In this document: positions 27,659 to 35,343 of the stretch, piece by piece | Numbering within the stretch: the first letter of the stretch is position 1 | Layout: every line of letters starts with the position of its first letter | NCBI RefSeq assembly: GCF_000348985.1 | Contig: NC_035933.1 | Location: 186,001 to 250,000 of the forward strand | Reading direction: 5' to 3' | Source of the DNA: Huiozyma naganishii CBS 8797 | Lineage: Eukaryota > Ascomycota > Saccharomycetes > Saccharomycetales > Saccharomycetaceae | Length of the DNA stretch: 64,000 nucleotides | The notes under the pieces: model-generated | What the model saw: only the letters and a program-made list of their open reading frames with translations | Databases searched by the model: none | What the model was told of the DNA's origin: nothing | Made by a program: the position numbers and the translations under genes

Positions 27659-27847
27659 TTATTTCTTTGCAGCGCGAGCGGCAGCTAGAGTTCTAGCAGT
27701 ACCATGCAAAGCGTGCTTGTGGTTTCTTCTGAATTTTGGATCAACACCCTTCAAAGATGGGTACTTGTAGGTCTTAGGCTTTTTGATACCGTTTCTGTGG
27801 GCCTTCTTGGTTTGGTTATGAGCCGTATGGTTCTTAGACTTAGACAT
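27659..27847 (-). CDS. RPL29: Cytosolic ribosomal protein eL29
   Basis: This 62-residue, very basic protein ([20 protein letters not shown]) is a full-length eL29, three residues longer than in S. cerevisiae. It is non-essential in yeast and helps 60S assembly and subunit joining. The sequence is intronless and in the same place as YFR032C-A, between RRT5 and QCR6. Possible Rap1-like AAACCCAT (minus strand, about 28072-28081) lies about 230 bp upstream. Confidence 0.97.
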   Translation of the reverse strand: MSKSKNHTAHNQTKKAHRNGIKKPKTYKYPSLKGVDPKFRRNHKHALHGTARTLAAARAAKK

Positions 27848-28884
27848 TGTTTCTATTTTAAATTCCAGGTATATCGATGTTACGGAGGGAGGGTCGTAAC
27901 GTAGCGAATGATGTTTGTTAGTATTTTAGAACTCTCTGATGCAAAATTTGCCAAATAGAGAGATAGATGTGTTGATGAAGAGTTTGTTTCTTGTGTATCC
28001 AAATAGAAGCATGGTAAATATAGGGTCAGTCTTTCCTTAAACGCAATTCTAATTAAAAGTCATTATTTAATTATGGGTTTGGCCCCAGGATAACGCCTTC
28101 CGGGTTTTCTAAAACTGTTTCCTTCACTTCTTCCACCACGGAGTGACAAAAACATGATTCAAACATATAACCTCAAACTTTCTCTCTCTAACTCTGTCTC
28201 CCACCGTAATTCACTCTTCTGGGTTTGTCATCAATTTCATCTATCTCATATCGTGCATGGTCTAGCCGGGGGGGTGCAAAATACGTACTGTTTGTTCCTG
28301 CGGTTCTCCGTCTTCTTCTTAAACACTAGCAAGAACGGCCCACATCTTGTGTAAACGCGCAGCTAAACACTAATAATGAAATGAAATTTCCACCTACAGC
28401 AAAAATTGCGTTGCCAACTGGGTAAAGGTATATCTTCCTAATTTGGTAGTATTTCTCTTTTTTCAAAAATAATCTACATTTTTTTAATTTTCTGGAATTG
28501 GGTGTTAAGGCAGTCACGTATATTTTAAAACTGTTCTGATACAGCCGTTCATTGTTGTCCGTGATGGATAGAAGGGTGAATATTCACGCATGGGCATGTT
28601 AGGTACTGTTGGCGACGGCATGAGACTGTGTTCAAGGTAATGGATTGGATTCCTGCCGATCGTGTACTATTGTACCACGATTAATTGGGGGTGCGCATTT
28701 CGAATGCGATCAAAAAATTAAATAAATAATGATATACTCCTGGTATGCATCCAATGATTATATGTACTGTAGAACACTACTGGGGGGTTGCGCTGTGTGT
28801 GTGTGTATGTGTTGGATTGTAATTGAATATGGAAATCGTGTCCTTTTAAAAAGTTATAGTCTTTTTACCGTCTTCAGCATCGGC
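27848..28884. other. Intergenic, RPL29 promoter and QCR6 3' flank
   Basis: This 1037-bp gap holds no protein gene that I recognise. The part near RPL29 is its promoter. Around 28576-28587 there is a perfect palindrome GTGAATATTCAC. At about 28657-28710 two hairpins follow one another: ATCGTG/CACGAT arms and CGCATT-TCG-AATGCG. A TG-repeat lies near 28796-28812. The hairpin cluster may be an unidentified RNA or simply chance. Confidence 0.5.
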
Positions 28885-29433
28885 TCATTTCAAATTACTG
28901 AACAGCCTTGGCGAGGCACAGCTGTCTAGATAGTGTTGCAAATGGAAAAATTCTTCAATGCAATCCTCCTTGTAGTCCAGATCTTCGTACCCTGGCTCCC
29001 CCTTAGCCTTTTCTACTCTTTCCGCACACTCCAAATAATGATGCTTCAATTCCTCACCCTCTGGAGTCTCTGCACATTGAGCCCTTATCTTGTCCAGTTG
29101 GTCACCTGCTTCTTCTTCCTCATCCTCATCATCCTCATCCTCGTCTTCTTCTTCATCCTCTTCGGCCTGTTAGAAAAAAAAGAAATATGATATAGTATCA
29201 TTTGATCATATATTTTGAAACAAACTGTTAGTAATTCGATGGTTTGAACCCGACGCCACTCTAACATTCAGCAGGCAATCGATATGATCATTCCCCCCTG
29301 CTAGAACGCCCATGGATAAAAAAAATATGGTTTAACAATTACATACTTCAGCGTCCTCGTCCTCAGCTCTCGCCACCAGGGGACTTAGCTGTTCTCTAAT
29401 ATCATCTATATATTCCAACACTGTGCTCAACAT
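28885..29433 (-). CDS. QCR6: Ubiquinol-cytochrome c reductase subunit 6 (acidic hinge protein), two exons
   Basis: Exon 1 is 29433-29347 (29 codons, MLSTVLEYIDDIREQLSPLV onward). The intron, 29346-29167 (180 nt), has donor GTATGT, branch point TACTAAC at 29233-29227 and acceptor ACAG. Exon 2 is 29166-28885, giving 122 residues. A long Glu/Asp run follows the junction, then the conserved hinge domain with DYKEDCIEEFFHLQHYLD and C-terminal PRLFSNLK; paired cysteines are kept. The hinge protein sits on cytochrome c1 in complex III and helps cytochrome c docking. S. cerevisiae QCR6 has, to my knowledge, no intron, so the intron is a difference. Order matches YFR033C before PHO4. Confidence 0.94.
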
Positions 29434-29589
29434 CTCGCAGCCGTTTCCTCGACCCTCTAACCGCCCCGCGTCACTGCCCCTTCAACCGCTTCCCACAATC
29501 CGCTGCACGCCTTTTATACTCACAGCTTCGGTTTTTTCCCTCTTTCCTTTTCGTTTTGTTTTATTCCCCGATATTCGCATTCTGCGATC

Positions 29590-29597
29590 TGATTGGT
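29590..29597 (+). promoter_or_regulatory. Hap2/3/4/5 box upstream of QCR6
   Basis: TGATTGGT matches the TNATTGGT consensus for the Hap complex, which activates respiratory genes. It lies about 157 bp from the QCR6 ATG. Confidence 0.6.
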
Positions 29598-29656
29598 TGT
29601 TTCGCGGGTTCCGGACAGCTGCTCGTAGGTACCGAACCCCAGGGCAGAGTCGACCC

Positions 29657-29702
29657 GATGAGCTCTTGGATGAGCCGATCTTGGTTCAGCCAAGAGCTCA
29701 TC
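29657..29702 (-). other. Perfect 13-bp stem-loop just after the PHO4 stop codon
   Basis: GATGAGCTCTTGG (29657-29669) and CCAAGAGCTCATC (29690-29702) are perfect inverted repeats around a 20-nt loop. In the PHO4 transcript the stem begins seven bases after the TGA (29712-29710). It could act in mRNA stability, 3'-end formation or protein binding; function is inferred only. Confidence 0.7.
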
Positions 29703-29709
29703 CGCGATG

Positions 29710-31140
29710 TCACCTGTTGCGCAGGTCTTCCACTTGTTCTTGCAGCTGCTGGATGTATAGACAAGCCAGCTCCGCGGTGGTAGCCTTCGACGGTATGCTG
29801 ACTGTGCTCTTCATTTCCTCTGGGAGCAAGTTGCCCAGCTGTATGAGCGCGTTGTTCAGCCGGTTCCGTCTGCCCTGTTCCGCGGCCTTGTGTATCTCTT
29901 TCTTGAACTCGTCCTTGCCTCTGGAATTGGATTTGGAGCGCGATCGGCTCGTGTAGCTCGTCTTCCTCGCCATGAGGATTGGTGACTCCGTGGCATTCAG
30001 GACACGAGATCGCCTCGATACCCGGGCATCGATTGTCGAGTCGGAGCCGTTGCCGCCGCCGACGGTGTCCCTCTCAGCGACGCCGTCGTTGTCCAAGGGG
30101 ACCTTTTTCAAGCCTCTTTTACCGTGCTCATCGCCGCCGATGGGGGTCGTTGAGGGCAATACAACGGTCGGGAACCCAATTGATGACGAAGAAGAGTTCT
30201 CCGAGAATTCAGTAGCCGGTGTACCTTCCATTTTGATCGAAGTGTTACCACCCCCCAAGTTGATCCCAGACTCAGGTAGATTGAAAGCGGTTGCGTCCTC
30301 CCACGTGGTCGGGTCAATCACGGTCTTGCTCTTGCTGTATCGTCTCCTGGACCGCGTAGCGTTCATGTAGGGACTGCTCTTGATGATCTTCGCATTGGGG
30401 ATAGTGGTCGAGCTGCCACCGGACTGGCCAGAGATAGAACTTTTCTTCTTCTTCAGTGAGTTCGACGATGCCTTCTTGCTGAGCCCAGTGCCAGGTGAAT
30501 TACTAGTGCTCGTTCTGCTCAAGGGGACCACAGCGGAGTCTGGCAGCGAGAAACTGCCCACATGGCCTGACCCGGCACCTATCATCGGGGAATCCGTGTT
30601 CGACGAATCGTTCCCCGCCATGAAGGGAGTGTTTGAGTTCGAGTTGCCTATAGTCATGTTCTGCGGGTCCATGAAGGGTGTCACTTGTAGCCCGAGTGCA
30701 GAACTGTGGTTCGGCGCCACCATGGGGGAATCCGAGGGCGAGAACATGATCTCTGAGGGTGCCGTCATAGAGTGGAGGTTCCCTATTATGTCCCGGTGTC
30801 CGTGGAAGAACGACCCTCGCGCCATGTACTTCCCGTTCTCGCCCACTTTTAAAGAGTTCCCCTGCGACTGGGAACCGGAAGTGTTCTCTGTCCCCAGCTG
30901 GTTGATGTGCTCCACGCTGAACAGTGAATCACTCAATTGGTCCAGGTCTATACGTATCGCATCTTGCATCCAGTCGTGTTCTCGCTGGGGCTCCTGCGCA
31001 TGTTCCTCGTGATCAAATTTCATCACTTCCATCGCATCTTTCCGATGGCCCAAATCGGCGGAACCCGTGGGGGAATCGTCGTGTTCGTGGAGATACTCAT
31101 CCACCTGATCCAAAATACTCTTCGACTGGTTGGTACTCAT
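29710..31140 (-). CDS. PHO4: bHLH phosphate-regulon activator Pho4
   Basis: The 476-residue protein ends in a basic helix-loop-helix domain (about residues 413-476). The basic region HKAAEQGRRNR keeps the His, Glu and Arg that contact CACGTG; after the loop, SKATTAELACLYIQQL is the second helix, as in S. cerevisiae Pho4. The rest is Ser/Asn-rich, with SP sites such as FSPSDSPM that would suit Pho85-Pho80 phosphorylation, and an acidic N-terminal segment for activation. Pho4 turns on acid phosphatase and phosphate transport genes in low phosphate. Synteny QCR6-PHO4 agrees (YFR033C-YFR034C). It is longer than the 312-residue S. cerevisiae protein. Confidence 0.94.
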   Translation of the reverse strand: MSTNQSKSILDQVDEYLHEHDDSPTGSADLGHRKDAMEVMKFDHEEHAQEPQREHDWMQDAIRIDLDQLSDSLFSVEHINQLGTENTSGSQSQGNSLKVGENGKYMARGSFFHGHRDIIGNLHSMTAPSEIMFSPSDSPMVAPNHSSALGLQVTPFMDPQNMTIGNSNSNTPFMAGNDSSNTDSPMIGAGSGHVGSFSLPDSAVVPLSRTSTSNSPGTGLSKKASSNSLKKKKSSISGQSGGSSTTIPNAKIIKSSPYMNATRSRRRYSKSKTVIDPTTWEDATAFNLPESGINLGGGNTSIKMEGTPATEFSENSSSSSIGFPTVVLPSTTPIGGDEHGKRGLKKVPLDNDGVAERDTVGGGNGSDSTIDARVSRRSRVLNATESPILMARKTSYTSRSRSKSNSRGKDEFKKEIHKAAEQGRRNRLNNALIQLGNLLPEEMKSTVSIPSKATTAELACLYIQQLQEQVEDLRNR

Positions 31141-31423
31141 AATTTAGCAGTTCTTATACGTTTTCACTGGAAAGCGATATACTCACGCAGAGGAGTCAGA
31201 AAAGAAAAAAAAAAGATTCTTTTTCTCTTTCTCTCTCACTCAAAGAGCAAAACACCGAACCGTATCGTTGTCCCTCTCAAGCACACACACACTGCTGCAC
31301 AGCACAAAACCTGAACTGGAATTCCAAACCGTTCGATGTTCGATGTACGATGTGCCAGTTTCCGAATTCAATATTTTTTAGTTCTCTTTTAATTTATTTT
31401 TTTTGGGTACAATCTTCAAGGCG

Positions 31424-31441
31424 CACGTGACTCAGAGTCAC
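31424..31441. promoter_or_regulatory. E-box fused to a Gcn4-type palindrome upstream of PHO4
   Basis: CACGTG (31424-31429) overlaps GTGACTC-A-GAGTCAC (31427-31441), a perfect inverted repeat that includes TGACTCA, the Gcn4/AP-1 consensus. It lies about 285 bp before the PHO4 ATG and 70 bp after FAF1. CACGTG is the core bound by Pho4 itself and by Cbf1, so autoregulation is possible. Confidence 0.6.
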
Positions 31442-31509
31442 ATTGCGATGCCCGGTCCTCGCGACGGCAGGGACCGCTGTTGCAAGGGCCACGCTCCCTC
31501 TAGGGTTGT

Positions 31510-32577
31510 TCAGCGACGACGACGCTTGCCCTGCTTCTGGTTTTTGCCCGTGTTCGAGTTTGTGCCGTTGATTCGGGCGATTTCGTCCTTAGAAACAACA
31601 AGACCGTTCCTGGTGGACCGGCCGATGCTGTTTATCCGTAGACCGCGCTCCCTCTTGGCGCTTCTCTCCAGGTCTTTGTTCCGTATGCTACCACCGATAC
31701 GGCGCTCGATGTCTTTCTTGTACGTGGCCTCGATCTTACGGAACTGGCCCTTCTTCACCTTTGACAAGATGATGCCGCCCTCGGCGGCATCCCTCTCATA
31801 CTGCGCGATCCGCTTCGTGTGCTTGTCAATCATTCCTCTGCGGATGTGCATGGGCACTTTCTCCAGTTTGTTCACCTTCTTGTCTCGCCCGTTAGCCGAG
31901 GAGACACCCCGCAGCCGTGCCTCCAGCGTTTTCATCCGCGCTTTGCCCATCACCTCATCGTCATGGTACACCACGGACTGCTGGTTCCCATTAGAAAGAC
32001 TCTCCAAAGTTAACCCAACACCGCTCGTAGGATTGTTGGAGCCTATGCCGTTACTAAACGCACTCAGTAAGTGCGATTCGCTTAGAAACTGTTGCAATTC
32101 AACGTCCTTCGCCAAATTCTCTTCCTCCAAGTTGTCGTCCTCCGTGACCGGTTTCTTCGTAGCGTCTCTCTTGGCCGCCTGTTTGGCGATGTGTGACAGA
32201 GTTTTACCGCTTCTCACTAGTTTTTGTTCCTGTTTACTTAACGGGACGTACGTATCACTGGGACCGTCAAACTTGATCGTCTTTGGCTTGTTCTTTTTGG
32301 CGGTCTGCGAAGCGCCCATGCCGCTGGGTACCACTACAGGTATATCAACGTTTTCATCTTCAGAACTGCTTGCCTCTTCATTTTCCCTATCGTTTGCAGA
32401 TTCCTCAGAACTGTGTTCAGAAGAATCTGAGGCGGGATCGGCACTCCCATCTTCTGAGACATGTTTAGTCTTGTCCTCAAATCCCATCGATTCCAAAGAC
32501 CCGAATTGAGCCTCGAATGCTTTCCTCTGAGCTTCAAGCTGCTTCAAGTAATCACTTTCCCCATCGGACCCTTTCAT
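31510..32577 (-). CDS. FAF1: 40S ribosome assembly factor Faf1
   Basis: ATG 32577 is the start; the frame upstream opens on a TTG. The 355-residue protein has the highly conserved N-terminal AFEAQFGSLESMGFEDKTK, an acidic Ser/Glu-rich stretch, VELQQFLSESHLLSAF, and a conserved basic C-terminal half (KLEKVPMHIRRGMIDKH, SKVKKGQFRKIEATYKKDIE, RERGLRINSIGRSTRNGL). Faf1 is a nucleolar factor needed for early pre-rRNA cleavages A0-A2 in 18S rRNA synthesis, acting with Krr1. In S. cerevisiae it is YIL019W beside RPL2B, the duplicate of the RPL2A region, which fits its presence near RPL2 here. Confidence 0.96.
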   Translation of the reverse strand: MKGSDGESDYLKQLEAQRKAFEAQFGSLESMGFEDKTKHVSEDGSADPASDSSEHSSEESANDRENEEASSSEDENVDIPVVVPSGMGASQTAKKNKPKTIKFDGPSDTYVPLSKQEQKLVRSGKTLSHIAKQAAKRDATKKPVTEDDNLEEENLAKDVELQQFLSESHLLSAFSNGIGSNNPTSGVGLTLESLSNGNQQSVVYHDDEVMGKARMKTLEARLRGVSSANGRDKKVNKLEKVPMHIRRGMIDKHTKRIAQYERDAAEGGIILSKVKKGQFRKIEATYKKDIERRIGGSIRNKDLERSAKRERGLRINSIGRSTRNGLVVSKDEIARINGTNSNTGKNQKQGKRRRR

Positions 32578-32768
32578 TTTCAATTGTCCCTGGTATAAAT
32601 ACCGTCTTTCTTCGACCTGCCAGCTCAGCTCATCGCCTATAACACATACAATAACCTGGAAAATTTTTCATTATTGCTAATTTCCATCTTTTTTTTATTT
32701 TGATGAAGTAAACCCTACTTCGTATCACTGCTTCGCGGTTCACAGAGGAGGGAGCGTGGCTACCGATC

Positions 32769-33155
32769 ATGGACCATACACCGGAGGAGCACGATACAGA
32801 TTACAGCGATAGCGTTGTGGTAGATGCGGATCTGACACCGGTAACGCCTCGAAAGGGCAGTTTACCCATAAAGATACCCGAAATGAGGTTCAATTATGTG
32901 TTCAACAATGCATTAAAAGCGGAGGCTGCAAGACACAACGTTGCGGAACCAACTACATGGATGGTATGTAAAGTTGTGTGTAAGGATGTGTTACTGATGC
33001 CCTTTCTACAGAGTTTTTTGTGGACTGCGTTATTGATTTCTATGAAAACCCCACTAAAAAACGCTTTGAACTACACCAAGAGGATGTGTAGTGCGCTATT
33101 CACAAACGTTTCAGGTGCCAATATGTACAAACCAAAGGGTAAGAAATCCATGTAA
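32769..33155 (+). CDS. Unrecognised small protein with one membrane segment
   Basis: I do not recognise this 128-residue protein. It has an acidic N-terminus (EEHDTDYSDS), a region MRFNYVFNNALKAEAAR, then KDVLLMPFLQSFLWTALLIS, which could be one membrane helix, and a basic tail ending GKKSM. This shape suits a small outer-membrane or ER protein with one transmembrane segment. Inside the frame, positions 32964-33011 begin GTATGT and end CTACAG, a 48-nt in-frame stretch resembling a very short intron; with or without it the frame stays open. It is divergent from FAF1 with 191 bp between starts. Confidence 0.7.
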   Translation: MDHTPEEHDTDYSDSVVVDADLTPVTPRKGSLPIKIPEMRFNYVFNNALKAEAARHNVAEPTTWMVCKVVCKDVLLMPFLQSFLWTALLISMKTPLKNALNYTKRMCSALFTNVSGANMYKPKGKKSM

Positions 33156-33622
33156 CAGTTTCTACCTCGGTTGTGTCGTCCATGGCCACAACACTCACGC
33201 ACGGATACGCTACGTTGGCTTTGCATGACCTTCTTGTACTTTTGGTTCGGGTACACAGGACATTTTGGTGAACTATGGTGCGTTTAATGGACTCAATATA
33301 GGGAAATCCAAATAAGAAGATGTAATACATCTAGCTTCCGTATTGTAGCTGGTTTCTCGAAACCGCGTTTTTCAAGAGCAGAATCATCATCGTGTCCTGT
33401 ATTATGGAGGAGTATCTATATTCAGACTACGTGCTAGTTTTCTGATTTTCTATATGTATCTATTATAGACAAGACTAGACTCAGGGATATTACAGAAACA
33501 CTATAATAAAAAAAATTGGTCACAAGTAACCAAGCTAATAGTGGTGAGACGGCAATGGCCTCATCCTTGGTGGTGATCAAGACAACCTCATCGTACAGCG
33601 CAAAAAAATTAAAAAATAAAGA
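33156..33622. other. Intergenic, 3' flank of the 128-residue ORF to tRNA-Lys
   Basis: These 467 bp of AT-leaning sequence contain no ORF that I can support. An A-rich tract just before the tRNA is its Pol III terminator on the minus strand. I see no identifiable LTR. Confidence 0.5.
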
Positions 33623-33695
33623 AGCCCTGTAGGGGGCTCGAACCCCTAACCTTGTGATTAAGAGTCACACGCGCTACCGATTGCGCCAACAAGGC
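33623..33695 (-). tRNA. tRNA-Lys (anticodon CTT)
   Basis: The minus strand forms a 73-nt cloverleaf without intron. The acceptor is GCCTTGT/ACAGGGC with one G-T pair; the D-arm is GGCGCAATCGGTAGCGC, the anticodon loop ACTCTTAAT with anticodon CTT, and the T-loop GGTTCGAGCCC. It is almost identical to yeast tRNA-Lys-CTT. T-rich sequence follows downstream on the minus strand. Confidence 0.97.
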
Positions 33696-34884
33696 TTAAC
33701 TTGTTGAAAATTTTGAAAATTATGGTTGTTTATATAGGATTGATTTGGTCACCATATAATCTGCAGCCTTTCTGTAAGGGAAACATGATACATACAAGTA
33801 TAGGAGTACATAGGTATTTTTTTAGCACAAGTGAAATATTTTATACTTTTTCTGTGGTTTTCTACGATATGATCAACGTGGTATGAGAGCATTGACATGT
33901 TACCACTCTAGATAAGGATGTAGGTATTACTGCTTTACAGATTTTTGGACATTTTGGATTACACTTTGTTAATCAAAGTTGTAGAAATTTGGATGTCCAG
34001 TATTGTTCTTTTCTTGTCTCAAGAAAAAACTCGTATTCACAGCTGGTTTAGAGCATTAGATACATAGCCTAAACAGTATTAAAAAATTCACTTCTCTACT
34101 TATCACTTAGTAGAAGGGCAGACTCAATCAGGTGGTTCAGTTCCTATGGTTGGTATCAATTGCGCATGAGAGGAACAACACGCGGTGTTTCTGAATTACA
34201 GGGTTTTGTAAAAATTTAGATATGCCTTGAAAGTTTTCAGAAGACAACATGTTTTAAATATCTTTCTTTATATTAGTGTGGCAAGTGAATACTGTGGAAT
34301 TCCATCTCAGGGTAGAGATACTCAACTTAAAACAAAGCATTGCTTTCAGATAAAAAAATTTTGGGTCAAAGAGTAAATTCAATTACTAGTGGTATTGAGG
34401 GTATGCCACGGATAATAATGTGAATTAAAAAAGTAAAAGACTCTCTCGTTTCAAATCTTGAGGAAGTGTATTTGTTATCTCTATTAAAGGTCAAAAGCGT
34501 CTGATTATTTGTGTTTACTTACAACTATTGGTTCCCGATTTCAGAGAAACCGATATAAAAGAGAAGTGGATACCTACTGTTCTGTTTAGACTCTTTTTAA
34601 AAAGAATTTAGCAAATCATTTTGGATAAAACTTCTATTATAGTATAGATCTGAAAAAGTGGAGACATAGCTTTCAAATGATTGCAATCACAAAACCTGTC
34701 GTTAATGAAGTTCGAGATTGGGTTTTGAAAATTTTGAACCATTTTTTATCATTTGCTTTTAAATTTTGGTCAATTTCAGCGGTTAAAAAAATATAGTAAA
34801 AGAATATTAGTAAATAAATACCAAGCTTAAAGTACTTGACAAGAACGCTCAACATATACCTTACACGCTTCACAGCCTTGGTCA
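33696..34884. other. AT-rich gene desert
   Basis: This 1189-bp tract is the most AT-rich long gap in the window and has no ORF over about 60 codons with plausible content. I searched by eye for the classical point-centromere elements and for LTR ends and did not find a convincing match. Replication origin activity is possible but cannot be shown here. Confidence 0.5.
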
Positions 34885-35166
34885 ATGTTTAGCTTAGAGG
34901 CAACAGCACTGAAGATTCAAACCCAGGAAGTCCAGGATCTACTAAAAGAGTTGAATGATCTCGAAGGAGATACCAAAACTCATAGAACTGGAAGAACAGC
35001 TCTCAGAACATCGACAAAAATAACGGGGGAACTGGATTTGCAGTTTAGTGATAAGCATCTATATACTCAAAAACAAGACCAAAATGTGTCCCCTGCAAGC
35101 AGTAAAACACATGTAAGAATATTGAAAAACGCTGGTCAGAGAGTAGGTTTTGCAGCTGAAGAGTAG
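34885..35166 (+). CDS. Unrecognised 93-residue protein
   Basis: I do not recognise this protein. From ATG 34885 the N-terminal 30 residues (ATALKIQTQEVQDLLKELND) form a probable short coiled coil with Leu/Ile heptad-like spacing. A basic Thr/Ser-rich middle follows, then a conserved-looking end THVRILKNAGQRVGF. There is no membrane segment. It is convergent with IRR1 across 177 bp. Codon content looks gene-like and the frame is bounded by normal flanks, so a small adaptor protein is plausible; it may also be spurious. Confidence 0.55.
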   Translation: MFSLEATALKIQTQEVQDLLKELNDLEGDTKTHRTGRTALRTSTKITGELDLQFSDKHLYTQKQDQNVSPASSKTHVRILKNAGQRVGFAAEE

Positions 35167-35343
35167 GTGTCATCATGGTGATAGTACTCTTATGCGTTCC
35201 TTTCTGAATTAAGATTTTAATTTTACAGTATATTACGTATTATATAGCTAGAGTATGTCCACTATCTAAACTCTCAGATATTCATGCTTTCGGTGATCCC
35301 GACTAACAACGATTCACGGAACTATATATCCGTCACACAACTA

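Noticed and set aside
31351..31429. TTTCCGAA (31359-31366), an AT-rich stretch and a CACGTGAC box, resembling point-centromere elements.
   Set aside because: The elements are in the wrong relative orientation, the AT-rich part is only about 55 bp, and the TGTTTTTG half of CDEIII is missing. It is better read as the PHO4 promoter.
31403..32509. A 368-codon plus-strand frame over FAF1.
   Set aside because: It is the antisense shadow of the clearly conserved FAF1.
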